Below, piece by piece: positions 27,304-36,379 of a stretch of 64,000 nt of DNA (positions are counted from its first letter, which is position 1; the number at the start of each line of letters is the position of its first letter). The stretch is from Paucisalibacillus globulus DSM 18846 (lineage in GTDB: Bacteria; Bacillota; Bacilli; Bacillales; Amphibacillaceae). The notes under the pieces were generated by a model that saw only the letters and a list, made by a program, of their open reading frames with translations, made no database searches and was not told the origin of the DNA. Location of the stretch: the NCBI RefSeq assembly GCF_000482485.1, contig NZ_KI519438.1, positions 1-64,000 on the forward strand. Direction: 5' to 3'. A program made the translations under genes and the position numbers.

Positions 27304-27310
27304 TTAATTA

Positions 27311-27329
27311 AAAAAAGCCTAGCTTTTTT
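27311..27329 (+). terminator. Short U-tailed hairpin in the phnD leader
   Basis: AAAAAAGC / GCTTTTTT stem with a 3-nt loop. It may be a weak terminator or attenuator ahead of phnD, or the end of a transcript from the left. Confidence 0.35.
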
Positions 27330-27393
27330 CGGAGATTTAGTATTTAATAAAATAGAAAGCATAAATATTTTTATATTTCTTAGGAGGGTCACA

Positions 27394-28344
27394 ATGAAGA
27401 AACTTTATGGTCTAGTGCTTATTTTAGGTTTAGCACTTGTACTAGCAGCATGCGGAGGTTCTGATGACGATAATGCATCAGACAAGTCAAACGGAGATAA
27501 AAAAGACGAGGCAACTGAAACTGATGGAATGATTCCTGAAACGTTAGTTATTGGTTTCGTACCATCACAAGACTCTGATAAAATCGCAGATACTGTAGAA
27601 CCTTTGGCAAACCGTTTAGGTGAAGAACTAGAAATTGAAGTAAAAAGTCAAGTTATGACTGATTATAACGCTTTAGTAGAAGCAATGGGTGCTAACCAAG
27701 TACACGTTGGCTTCATTCCGGCATTTGGATATGTTCTAGCAAATGAACAATATGATGTAGAAGTAATCTTAAAATCCATCCGTTATGGATCAGGTACATA
27801 CAAAGCACAATATCTAGTACGCTCAGATTCTGGTATTGAAAGCCTTGCTGACTTAGAAGGTAAAGTTTGGGCATATGGTGATCAAACTTCTACATCCGGA
27901 TACTTATTCCCGGCAAACCAAATGATGGAAGAATTCGACCTTGAAACTGCAGCAGATTTAGAAGCATTTTTCGGTGGCACTAGTCAAGTAGGTGCGCATG
28001 ACACTGCAGCAATTGCTGTATATGAAGGTGACGCTGACGTTGCAACTACTTTCGATGATGTACGTGAGGAACTTGAAGAGGAGTATCCGGATATTATGGA
28101 AAAACTAAAAGTTTTAACTCACACAGAAGAAATTCCTAATGACACGATTTCTGTAACAAAAGAATTAGATAAAGAATTTGTCCAAAAGATTAAAGAAGTA
28201 TTCCTATCATTCAATGAAGACGATGAAATGATCAAAATCATGGATGAAGTTTACAACTGGGATGCTATTGATGAAGCAACTGACGAGGAATATCAAGTGG
28301 TAAAAGATACTTATGCTAAATTTAAGGATTCAGTTGGTTTCTAA
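27394..28344 (+). CDS. phnD: Phosphonate/phosphite-type ABC substrate-binding lipoprotein
   Basis: 316 residues; signal peptide with lipobox VLAACG, a short acidic linker (GSDDDNASDKSNG), then a PhnD-type periplasmic-binding fold (about 45-316) with VGFIPAFGYVLANEQ and DQTSTSGYLFPANQMM, the segments that contact the phosphorus oxyanion in the family. AGGAGGG ribosome site. First gene of phnD-phnC-phnE-phnE. Family members bind phosphonate, phosphite or phosphate; the actual ligand is not predictable. Confidence 0.93.
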   Translation: MKKLYGLVLILGLALVLAACGGSDDDNASDKSNGDKKDEATETDGMIPETLVIGFVPSQDSDKIADTVEPLANRLGEELEIEVKSQVMTDYNALVEAMGANQVHVGFIPAFGYVLANEQYDVEVILKSIRYGSGTYKAQYLVRSDSGIESLADLEGKVWAYGDQTSTSGYLFPANQMMEEFDLETAADLEAFFGGTSQVGAHDTAAIAVYEGDADVATTFDDVREELEEEYPDIMEKLKVLTHTEEIPNDTISVTKELDKEFVQKIKEVFLSFNEDDEMIKIMDEVYNWDAIDEATDEEYQVVKDTYAKFKDSVGF

Positions 28345-28373
28345 TTTAAGGATAAAATAGTTAAATATATATG

Positions 28374-28405
28374 ACAAAGGGAAGGGTAATTTACTTCCCT
28401 TTTGT
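28374..28405 (+). terminator. Intercistronic hairpin between phnD and phnC
   Basis: ACAAAGGGAAG / CTTCCCTTTTGT stem with a U-rich 3' side. Placed after the binding-protein gene, it probably lowers downstream expression so that more PhnD than transporter is made. Confidence 0.7.
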
Positions 28406-28477
28406 TATGTTAAATATATTAGAATAATGATACAATTAATGAGAAAAAACTTAACCTTTATTGGGGGATTTATTATA

Positions 28478-29251
28478 ATGATTGAATTTAAAAATGTTGG
28501 TCTTGTCTATCCAAATGGAACAGAAGGTTTAAAAAACATCAATGTAAAAATCAATGATGGCGAGTTTGTCGTTATTGTTGGATTGTCAGGTGCCGGAAAG
28601 TCTACGTTTATTCGTAGTATTAATCGTTTGGTTACTCCTACATCTGGATCTCTTCTAGTAGACAATGAAGATATTTTGAAGTTTAAAGGTAAAAATCTTC
28701 GTAAACTCCGCACAAAAGTCGGTATGATTTTCCAAAACTATAATCTAGTAAAACGTACCAATGTTTTTAAAAATGTACTAGCTGGTAGATTAGGTCATAC
28801 AGGTACATTACGCTCTATATTTAATCTTTATTCAAAAGAGGACAAAGCACTTGCTTATAATAATTTAAATCGAGTAAATATTGCTGAAAAACTTTATAAC
28901 CGTGCGGATGAATTAAGTGGCGGTCAGCAACAACGTGTCAGTATCGCTCGTGTGTTAACACAGAAACCAAAATACATTTTAGCAGATGAGCCCGTTGCAT
29001 CACTTGATCCACCAACTTCCCATCAGGTAATGACCTATCTTAAAAAGATTAATAAAGAAGATAATATTACAACTATCGTCAACCTACACTTTATTGATAT
29101 GGCAATGGAATACGCAGATCGCATTATCGGTATGCGAGCAGGTGAAGTTGTATTTGACGGGCCAGTTTCTGAAGTGACAGAAAAAACGTTTGAAGAAATT
29201 TATGGGCGTTCTATTCGCGAGGATGACTTGCGTGGGGGGGCACAAGAATAG
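28478..29251 (+). CDS. phnC: Phosphonate ABC transporter ATP-binding protein
   Basis: About 257 residues with Walker A GLSGAGKST, Q-loop IFQNYNLV, signature LSGGQQQRVSIARVL, Walker B ILADEPVASLD and the H-loop NLHFIDMA. The QNYNLV and LHFIDMA variants are typical of PhnC. Start at ATG 28478 (GGGGATT upstream) rather than 28427. The stop codon shares one base with the GTG of the next gene. Confidence 0.94.
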   Translation: MIEFKNVGLVYPNGTEGLKNINVKINDGEFVVIVGLSGAGKSTFIRSINRLVTPTSGSLLVDNEDILKFKGKNLRKLRTKVGMIFQNYNLVKRTNVFKNVLAGRLGHTGTLRSIFNLYSKEDKALAYNNLNRVNIAEKLYNRADELSGGQQQRVSIARVLTQKPKYILADEPVASLDPPTSHQVMTYLKKINKEDNITTIVNLHFIDMAMEYADRIIGMRAGEVVFDGPVSEVTEKTFEEIYGRSIREDDLRGGAQE

Positions 29252-30060
29252 TGACTACAAAAAATACTTTGGCACAAAAAACAATGCCGCTTTATCCAGC
29301 GAAAACCAAAATTCAAGTAACCATTATCTTTTTTGTCGTATTAGGTATTTATACATACAGTATGATTAAAACCCAAGAAGATATGGTTGGTGGATTTGGT
29401 GGCGCACTTGGTAATATGTATACGGTAATCGAGAAGTTCTTCCCACCAAATTTTGCTATTCTTCCAGCAATTTGGGATTCGATGATGCAAACGATTCAAA
29501 TGGCGATTATTGCTACTACAATTGCAGCCATTTTAACAGTTCCATTAGCTGTATTATCAGCTCAAAATATTACAACATTTAAACCATTGTATTATTTGAC
29601 CAGAACATTGTTGAACTTATTACGTACAATCCCAGACTTAGTATTAGCCGTAATTTTCGTAGGATTATTTGGAATTGGGGTCTTCCCCGGAATTCTAGCA
29701 TTAACTGTTTTCTCACTTGGAATTCTAGCAAAATTAATTAGTGAAACAATAGAATCAGTAGATATGAACCCGTTAGAGGCAATGCGTGCTTCTGGGGGGA
29801 ATGTATTCCAAGTAATCTGGTATTCCTTGGTCCCTCAAATAGCACCACAATTTACATCTCTAGTACTCTATGTATTTGAAATTAACATTCGCGCTTCCGT
29901 TGTATTAGGTATGGTTGGTGCCGGAGGTGTTGGATTAATATTGAATCAACAATTAAAGTTCTATAACTATCCAAATGCTATGACCGTTATCATTGTAATA
30001 TTTGCAACAGTTCTTATTATTGAATATGTAAGCAATAAGTTAAGGGAGGCATTGTTATAA
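29251..30060 (+). CDS. phnE: Phosphonate ABC transporter permease 1
   Basis: 269 residues, six membrane helices, BPD-type permease domain with the EAA loop in ETIESVDMNPLEAMRASGGN. Begins with GTG overlapping the phnC stop, GGGGGGG ribosome site inside phnC. Probably a heterodimer with the following paralogue. Confidence 0.94.
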   Translation: MTTKNTLAQKTMPLYPAKTKIQVTIIFFVVLGIYTYSMIKTQEDMVGGFGGALGNMYTVIEKFFPPNFAILPAIWDSMMQTIQMAIIATTIAAILTVPLAVLSAQNITTFKPLYYLTRTLLNLLRTIPDLVLAVIFVGLFGIGVFPGILALTVFSLGILAKLISETIESVDMNPLEAMRASGGNVFQVIWYSLVPQIAPQFTSLVLYVFEINIRASVVLGMVGAGGVGLILNQQLKFYNYPNAMTVIIVIFATVLIIEYVSNKLREALL

Positions 30061-30860
30061 TGGAAAAACTACAATTACCCCCTAAACCAGAAAAATCAGC
30101 ACTTAAGAAAATACGTGCAGTTATCATTTTAATTTTAGTAATTGCCTTGTATGTCTGGACTTTCACATCGATTAATATTGATTGGGGACGAGCAATTGAA
30201 CGCTCCATTAGTAACTTCCACCGCGTTGTTCCAAAGCTATTCAGCCCGGACTGGGCAGTTGCAGGTAAAGTTGGCGAAGCAATGTTAGAGACCATATTTA
30301 TTGCTTTTGCAGGTTCATTGATGGCTGCAATCTTAGCAGTACCATTATCATTCTTAGCTGCACAAAACATGATGGGTGGAAAGGTTGGTTCCACAATTGG
30401 AAAATGGATTCTTTCTGCTATCCGTGCTTTCCCAGATTTAATCCTAGCGATCCTTTTCGTTGTAGCTGTAGGACCAAACGCTTTTGCTGGGGTACTTGCC
30501 ATTGCAATTGGATCAACAGGTATGCTTGGTAAAATGTTCTCAGAAATCATCGAGTCCATTGATATGGAAGTTGTTCAAGCAATGGAAGCAAATGGGGCAA
30601 ATAAAATCCAAATCTTATTCTATGGAGTTATTCCACAGATAACACCTGAATTCTTATCCTACGCTATCTATCGTTTTGAAGTAGACATTCGTGCTTCTTC
30701 TATCTTAGGTATCGTTGGTGCGGGTGGTATTGGTACAATGATTATCTTTGCATCAAGTAACCGTAACTGGAATGAAATGGGTATGATTTTACTTGCGATT
30801 GTTATCGTTGTAACTGTTATTGACTTTGCATCTGCAAAAATTAGACGTAAAATAGTATAA
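30060..30860 (+). CDS. phnE: Phosphonate ABC transporter permease 2
   Basis: 266 residues, paralogue of the preceding permease, same topology, EAA loop EIIESIDMEVVQAMEANGAN. Its ATG shares a base with the upstream TAA. Two tandem phnE genes are common in Bacillota. Confidence 0.94.
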   Translation: MEKLQLPPKPEKSALKKIRAVIILILVIALYVWTFTSINIDWGRAIERSISNFHRVVPKLFSPDWAVAGKVGEAMLETIFIAFAGSLMAAILAVPLSFLAAQNMMGGKVGSTIGKWILSAIRAFPDLILAILFVVAVGPNAFAGVLAIAIGSTGMLGKMFSEIIESIDMEVVQAMEANGANKIQILFYGVIPQITPEFLSYAIYRFEVDIRASSILGIVGAGGIGTMIIFASSNRNWNEMGMILLAIVIVVTVIDFASAKIRRKIV

Positions 30861-30872
30861 GATTATAAGTAT

Positions 30873-30919
30873 AAGAAACGAAATTACAGAAGCCAGCCTT
30901 CTTCATTTCGTTTCTTTTG
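30873..30919 (+). terminator. Terminator after the phn operon
   Basis: AAGAAACGAAA pairs with TTTCGTTTCTT, with inner GAAG/CTTC stem, then a short U-run. Confidence 0.75.
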
Positions 30920-30924
30920 TTCGT

Positions 30925-30962
30925 AGTTAGCAAGGGAAAAATTTTCCACACGTATAGAAAGG
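30925..30962 (-). repeat. Partial family-A repeat, copy A7
   Basis: Minus strand reads CTATACGTGTGG, a GGAAAA/TTTTCC hairpin and TTGCTAACTACGA, matching the linker, hairpin 2 and tail of family A without hairpin 1. The conserved linker lies against the ribosome site of the downstream nucleotidase gene. Confidence 0.6.
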
Positions 30963-30973
30963 ATGTCAAAAAC

Positions 30974-32548
30974 TTGTCAAATACCACAACACTAAAAATC
31001 ATCTATACAAGTGATATACACGGAAATGCAATGCCGATACTTTATGGTACCAATGAATCTGCCGACCTAGGTTTAGCTAAATACGCAACGATTGTTAAAC
31101 AAATTCAGAATGAGAACGAAAATGTATTAGTACTAGATAATGGCGACCTAATACAAGGGACTCCTTTAATGACTCATTATGTAAAGGAACATGCTGATGA
31201 GGAAAACCCAATGGTTGGAATCTTAAACCGCATTGGAGTCGAGGCAGGTGTTATCGGAAATCATGAATTTAATTTTGGTAAAGAAATTTTATTAGATGCA
31301 ATTAACAATTCTTCTTTTCCTTGGTTATCCGCTAATCTTGTAAATGATAAGGGAGATCCTTATTTTGGAAAACCCTATATTACTAAATCCTTTTCAAATA
31401 ACCTAAAAGTTGCCGTAGTTGGTGTAACTACACACTACATTCCAAATTGGGAATCACCTGGTCATATTACAGGTATTGAATTTAAAGATGCCTTAGCCAC
31501 ATTAAAGACTTGGGTAGAGTATATACATAAAGAGGAAAAACCAGACATTCTAATCGCTTCTTATCATGGTGGATTTGAACGTGATTTAGAAACTGGTGAG
31601 CCAACAGAGAGTTTAACCGGGGAAAATCAAGGCTACGCGATGTGCCAAGAGATTGAGGGCATTGACATTTTACTAACAGGACATCAGCATCGTATCTTAA
31701 CCCGTGAAATTAATGGTGTTCTTGTTGCACAGCCAGGAAATAATGGTAAAATGTACGGTTCCATTGATATAGGTCTAGATAAATCGAAGAATGATAAATG
31801 GCAAGTAACTAGTAAAAAGGCTGAAATTATATCAATTGGGGAAGTAGATGCGGATGAGGATATTTTACACTATATGAAGGAAATAGAAACTTCTACGCAA
31901 AATTGGCTTGACCAACCAATAGGGTTTATTGATGGGAATATGACCATCGAAGATCCCTTTAAAACTCGTATTCAAAAGCATCCATTCATACAATTTATTC
32001 AAGATGTGCAAATAGAAGAAAGCGGTGTAGACATTTCTGTTACTGCCCTACTAACTAATGATTCGAAAGGGTTTAACCCAACTGTTACTATGCGGGATAT
32101 CGTCTCGAACTACATGTTTCCTAATACACTTGTAGTATTAGAGCTTACTGGTAGTGAAATTAAAGAGGCATTAGAAAGAACCGCTCAATACTTTGTCTTA
32201 AATGATGCAGGGGAAATTATAGTGAACCCTACTTATGTTACTCCAAAACCACAGCATTATAATTATGATATGTGGGAAGGAATAAATTATATTATTAATG
32301 TGTCACAGCCTGTAGGAGCCCGAATTGAAAATGTCACGTATCATGGACAGCCTTTAAAGGATAATGAAAACTACCATGTTGTCATGAATAACTACCGTGC
32401 AACTGGCGGGGGAAATTATGATATGTTTAAAAACAAACCCGTAATTAAGGAAATCCAAAAAGACATGGTCGAACTAATTCATGCCTACTTTGATAAACAT
32501 AAAACGGTGAAAATAAATACAAAATCCAATTTTGAAGTGCGAGTATAG
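30974..32548 (+). CDS. Bifunctional metallophosphatase/5'-nucleotidase
   Basis: 524 residues. The N-terminal calcineurin-like domain (1-245) carries IIYTSDIHGNAMP, VLDNGDLIQGTP, GNHEFNFG, and LTGHQHR metal ligands; the C-terminal 5'-nucleotidase domain has the substrate motif RATGGGNYDMFKN. No signal peptide or membrane segment, unlike secreted YfkN/UshA enzymes and similar to B. subtilis YunD. Start set at TTG 30974 with AAAGGATG; the frame opens at 30917. Directly after the phn genes, suggesting phosphorus salvage, but separated by a terminator. Confidence 0.9.
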   Translation: MSNTTTLKIIYTSDIHGNAMPILYGTNESADLGLAKYATIVKQIQNENENVLVLDNGDLIQGTPLMTHYVKEHADEENPMVGILNRIGVEAGVIGNHEFNFGKEILLDAINNSSFPWLSANLVNDKGDPYFGKPYITKSFSNNLKVAVVGVTTHYIPNWESPGHITGIEFKDALATLKTWVEYIHKEEKPDILIASYHGGFERDLETGEPTESLTGENQGYAMCQEIEGIDILLTGHQHRILTREINGVLVAQPGNNGKMYGSIDIGLDKSKNDKWQVTSKKAEIISIGEVDADEDILHYMKEIETSTQNWLDQPIGFIDGNMTIEDPFKTRIQKHPFIQFIQDVQIEESGVDISVTALLTNDSKGFNPTVTMRDIVSNYMFPNTLVVLELTGSEIKEALERTAQYFVLNDAGEIIVNPTYVTPKPQHYNYDMWEGINYIINVSQPVGARIENVTYHGQPLKDNENYHVVMNNYRATGGGNYDMFKNKPVIKEIQKDMVELIHAYFDKHKTVKINTKSNFEVRV

Positions 32549-32551
32549 AAG

Positions 32552-32585
32552 ATGGAGCTACCTCAAGCGAGGTAGCTCCATTAAT
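32552..32585. terminator. Bidirectional terminator
   Basis: TGGAGCTACCTC/GAGGTAGCTCCA, 12-bp perfect stem with an AAGC loop, between the convergent nucleotidase and PepSY genes. Confidence 0.9.
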
Positions 32586-32598
32586 ATGACGACCGCTA

Positions 32599-33369
32599 CT
32601 AATTATTATCATCGTCCCAGTCTTCATCATCTTCTAAGTCATCCGATTGATCATCTGAGTCTCCATTACTATTTTCACCATTTGATGTGCCAATTTCTGA
32701 ATCTATAGAGATGTAAATGATTTCACCTGTGTAAGCATCTATTTCTAATTCTACTTCACCATCAGCACTCTCAATCTCGATTTCGTAAATAAGGCGCCCA
32801 TCATCTTCATCCAGCTCTAAGTCCGTAATCGTTCCAGGAAATTCACCTAGTGCAATTTTCTTTGCAGCTTCGACATCAATTACTACATTTTTAGCATTAT
32901 CTTCTTTACTTTGATTTCCTTCATCTTTTACATCTTTTTGAGATTGTTTGGAGGTATCCTCAGCTTTATCATCTACATTGTTTTTGTCATCATTTGATGT
33001 ATTCGTATCTTTTGCATCATCATTTTTCTCTTTAATAGCTACTTTGTTAGAATCCTTTACTGTCGAATCATTAACCGTAACTCTTTTTTCTTTTTCCTGC
33101 AATTTTAGTACTTCACCTGTATTACCATCTAACTCAATCTCATACTCTTTTCCATTACTTGTTACCTCAACTTCATATACAGCTCTATTAAAACCTTTAT
33201 CTAATTCAAGTTCCGTTATGGTACCTGGATATTGTTCTTCAACTAATGCCCTAATTTCTTCTTTTGACAACCCAGGCTCTGCTTGCGCTGCATTAGAATG
33301 ATAAATCCCAAAACCTAAAACCGCCGCTAAGCCTACACTTGAAATGGCAATTATCATTTTCTTTTTCAA
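32599..33369 (-). CDS. Secreted PepSY-domain protein (YkoI-like)
   Basis: 256 residues. Signal sequence (1-28), then two PepSY domains (about 36-92 and 160-215; each with an ALVEEQYPGTITELELD-like motif and GNTGEVL or AYTGEIIYI end) joined by a Lys/Asp/Asn-rich linker, and an extremely acidic tail (DDQSDDLEDDEDWDDDNN). PepSY domains are thought to inhibit extracellular proteases. Downstream of a two-component pair, as ykoI is near ykoGH in B. subtilis; co-regulation is inferred. Confidence 0.85.
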   Translation of the reverse strand: MKKKMIIAISSVGLAAVLGFGIYHSNAAQAEPGLSKEEIRALVEEQYPGTITELELDKGFNRAVYEVEVTSNGKEYEIELDGNTGEVLKLQEKEKRVTVNDSTVKDSNKVAIKEKNDDAKDTNTSNDDKNNVDDKAEDTSKQSQKDVKDEGNQSKEDNAKNVVIDVEAAKKIALGEFPGTITDLELDEDDGRLIYEIEIESADGEVELEIDAYTGEIIYISIDSEIGTSNGENSNGDSDDQSDDLEDDEDWDDDNN

Positions 33370-33470
33370 TTTATTTCCTCCTCGTTTCTTCTTGATACTT
33401 ACATCATATAGCTCAAGAATGAATGTACACTGAGAGAAAGATTAGAATTTGATGAGAAAACAGAGAGACT

Positions 33471-34811
33471 TTATTCATTTGCTGGAAGAATTACTTTAAA
33501 GGTAGATCCCTCTCCAAGCTTACTTTCTACCGCTAGCGTCCCTCCATGTGAATTAGTGATTGTTTTTGCAATTGCAAGACCAAGACCAGTCCCTCCAGTA
33601 TTTCTGTTTCTCGCTTTATCCATTCGATAAAATCTTTCAAAAACCCTTTCCTGTTCTTCTTCTGGAATGCCCGCTCCAAAGTCTTGAATATATACAGCGA
33701 TTTGTTTACCTTCTTTTTCAGCAAGAATAGTTACTTTGTTGTCGCTGTATTTAAGGGCATTATCGATGAGAATATAAAACACTTGTTTAAGTTGGTCTCG
33801 GTTCCCATGTACATATAATGTGGCATCCTTCAGAGAAAATTCGATTTCCCTACCATATGCCCCAATAAATACATCAATCGTCTCTTCTAACAACTCCGCC
33901 ACATTCACATTCTCACCACGTTGAACTTCCTTATGTTTGGCTAGAGCAAGCATTTGTTCTACTAGCTTCTGCATACGATTTGCTTCCGATTCAATCGCCT
34001 CTATTGATTCCTTTACAAGCTCAGGGTTATCCTTTCCCCTTCGCTCTAGTAGCTGTGCATAGCTTTTAATAATTGATATCGGTGTTTTTAATTCATGTGA
34101 AGCATCTGAAACAAATATTTCCTGCATTTCATAATTGTCCTTCAACGAGTCGATCATTTCATTAAATGTTTTTTCCATTTCATAGAGCTCATCTTTAGAA
34201 CGATTATTTAACTCTATTTTTTTCCATTGTGTAAACTTCTTATTTTCTTTCATTGCACTGATGAGAGATTTAATAGGTTGAAGCAAAAATCTAGCCAATA
34301 AATTTCCCGCAATAATAATTGGGATAATCATAATGATGGAAGCTAGTATTAGTACATACAATAGATTCTTCATACTCTCTTCTAGGCTTATTAAATGCTT
34401 CGCTATTTGTAATGTTACAATCTCACCAGTACTCCAAATTATAGGTCTTGATACGATTGCAAAACGGTCTCCATTATATGTTGTTACTTCCCTTTTCTCC
34501 AAATTGGAATACCCACCCGGAAGATCGAAGTAATCGGATGACTTTGATTGCCGCACAAGGGGACTCCCTGTTTCCGGATATACCCGAATCAATCCATCCG
34601 CTGGTAGAAATGCTTTTATTAGCTCCCCAGGTGGTATACCCTGGTTCGTATTCATTGTTGAAATGATGGTAGTCGTTTGCTCTGCAAGCTCCTCTAGTTC
34701 ACTATCAACGGAATTATTATAAAATAAGAAATAAATCGAAGCATTAATAATAAGTATTAACACAAGCATAAAAATACTGGTAAACAACTGTATTTTAGTC
34801 CGTAATTTCAT
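33471..34811 (-). CDS. Sensor histidine kinase
   Basis: 446 residues: membrane helix 7-29, extracytoplasmic sensor about 30-150, second helix about 155-177, HAMP, HisKA with ASHELKTPISIIKSYAQLLE (His about 239), and HATPase_c with IDNALKYSDNKV, DFGAGIPEEEQERVFERFYR and GGTGLGLAIAKT. It starts a few bases after the response-regulator stop. Architecture and neighbours resemble B. subtilis YkoH. Signal unknown. Confidence 0.93.
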   Translation of the reverse strand: MKLRTKIQLFTSIFMLVLILIINASIYFLFYNNSVDSELEELAEQTTTIISTMNTNQGIPPGELIKAFLPADGLIRVYPETGSPLVRQSKSSDYFDLPGGYSNLEKREVTTYNGDRFAIVSRPIIWSTGEIVTLQIAKHLISLEESMKNLLYVLILASIIMIIPIIIAGNLLARFLLQPIKSLISAMKENKKFTQWKKIELNNRSKDELYEMEKTFNEMIDSLKDNYEMQEIFVSDASHELKTPISIIKSYAQLLERRGKDNPELVKESIEAIESEANRMQKLVEQMLALAKHKEVQRGENVNVAELLEETIDVFIGAYGREIEFSLKDATLYVHGNRDQLKQVFYILIDNALKYSDNKVTILAEKEGKQIAVYIQDFGAGIPEEEQERVFERFYRMDKARNRNTGGTGLGLAIAKTITNSHGGTLAVESKLGEGSTFKVILPANE

Positions 34812-34815
34812 ACCC

Positions 34816-35499
34816 TTAATCCTTTATGGAATATCCAACTCCACGAACCGTTTGAATATAAGCTGTCGGATAGCCCTTATCAATTTTTTGTCGCAAATAT
34901 CGAACATATACGTCTACAACATTAGTTTCACCAAAATAATCATATCCCCATACTTGTTCAATTAACTGGTCTCGGGTGAGTACAATATTCTTATTTTTTA
35001 ACAAGCATACTAGTAGGTCATACTCTCTCGGAGTTAAATCTATATTTTTTCCATCACGAGATACTTCATGGGCCCCTAAATCAACGATTAAATCACCAAC
35101 AGAAAGTAGGTCCTTCTTTACCTTTACTTCTATAGGCTTTCGTAAATGTACACGAACTCGTGCAAGTAGTTCTTCTATTTGAAATGGTTTTGTGACGTAA
35201 TCATTCGCGCCAATATCAAGTCCACTAACCTTATCATGCACAGCATCCCTTGCAGTTAATAGAATTATTGGTGTACTCTCATCGGTTCGTCTGATTCTTC
35301 GAAGTACCTCAAGCCCGCTCAATTCTGGAATCATAATATCTAATAATACTAAATCCCACTCTTTCTCCTGCAGTAACCTAAGTGCATCTTTCCCATTATC
35401 TGCTATCTGTGTGCGGTAATTTTCATACTCTAATTCAAGCTGCAGAACTCTACTTAGCTTTGCTTCATCTTCAACAATCAAAATAATTGGCTGTTCCAT
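34816..35499 (-). CDS. OmpR-family response regulator
   Basis: 227 residues: receiver domain (VEDEAKLSR acidic pair, phospho-acceptor in LVLLDIMIPELSG, about Asp52, Lys in YVTKPF) and a C-terminal winged helix (LTPREYDLLVCLLKN). GGGTGA ribosome site. First gene of a regulator-kinase-PepSY operon; resembles YkoG. Confidence 0.94.
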   Translation of the reverse strand: MEQPIILIVEDEAKLSRVLQLELEYENYRTQIADNGKDALRLLQEKEWDLVLLDIMIPELSGLEVLRRIRRTDESTPIILLTARDAVHDKVSGLDIGANDYVTKPFQIEELLARVRVHLRKPIEVKVKKDLLSVGDLIVDLGAHEVSRDGKNIDLTPREYDLLVCLLKNKNIVLTRDQLIEQVWGYDYFGETNVVDVYVRYLRQKIDKGYPTAYIQTVRGVGYSIKD

Positions 35500-35697
35500 T
35501 GTATCACCCGCTTTTATTGGTTCTTTTTGTTTACTATATCAAATAAAGATTAGAAAATGATGAGAAATGGGATTTAAAAATTGATTTTCAAGAGAATTAG
35601 ATAAATAATGGTAACAATAAAGATTTAGGGGTTACCCATAAAACGGGCGGAAGTTTTACTGCCAGTTATATGTAAGAAATGACGAGGAGGAATCGAA

Positions 35698-36345
35698 ATG
35701 CTTTCACTTGACCATATCGTTATTGCAGGTAAAAATGCTGAAGAAGATAGTATTTCTTATAATAAACGTTATGCTGTAAAAGCTATCAAAGGCGGAGAGC
35801 ATGAGAGTTGGGGAACTTATAATTATCTCGCATATTTTTCTAATCAATCATATATCGAATGGCTTGGCGTAAACGATTATGAAAAAGCTAAAAAGAGTGA
35901 TAATCCATTAATACAACATCTAATCTATACTCTTGACCAAAATAAAACAGGTCCATTTCAATTTGCCCTCCGAACGAATCAATTAGATGATTATATTCGT
36001 CACTTTGAAGAAAATCAGATTCCGTATGCTGGTCCTTATCCTGGAGAAAGGCAACGACCAGATGGAACGATGTTATCATGGCGAATGCTCTTCCCTAAAT
36101 ATGATATAGAAGAAGGCACGCTACCATTTTTAATTGAATGGGATAATCCAACAGGAGGACCATACGTTCAGAGTTTAGCTAATCCGCAAGCAATAACTAA
36201 AATCAATTACTCTGGTATTAACAAGTCAACATTTTCAAGCATATATCAAATTAAAAGTAAACGAAGCTTAACCAATCAATTTACATTACAAAACGCCAAA
36301 ATAGCATTTAACAATAGTGAAAAGTTGACCTTTGAATTAGTTTAA
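35698..36345 (+). CDS. VOC-fold glyoxalase-like protein
   Basis: 215 residues. LSLDHIVIAGKNAEE at the N-terminus and NYLAYFSNQSYIEWLGV are typical of the Glyoxalase_3-like branch of the vicinal oxygen chelate superfamily; His5 and Glu about 55 are candidate metal ligands. Substrate unknown. Stands alone after GAGGAGG. Confidence 0.85.
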   Translation: MLSLDHIVIAGKNAEEDSISYNKRYAVKAIKGGEHESWGTYNYLAYFSNQSYIEWLGVNDYEKAKKSDNPLIQHLIYTLDQNKTGPFQFALRTNQLDDYIRHFEENQIPYAGPYPGERQRPDGTMLSWRMLFPKYDIEEGTLPFLIEWDNPTGGPYVQSLANPQAITKINYSGINKSTFSSIYQIKSKRSLTNQFTLQNAKIAFNNSEKLTFELV

Positions 36346-36347
36346 GA

Positions 36348-36375
36348 AGAGAATGTGCATGTGCACATTCTCTTT
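36348..36375. terminator. Bidirectional terminator
   Basis: AGAGAATGTGCA/TGTGCACATTCTCT, self-complementary stem with nearly no loop, between convergent VOC and thioredoxin genes. Confidence 0.75.
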
Positions 36376-36379
36376 GACT

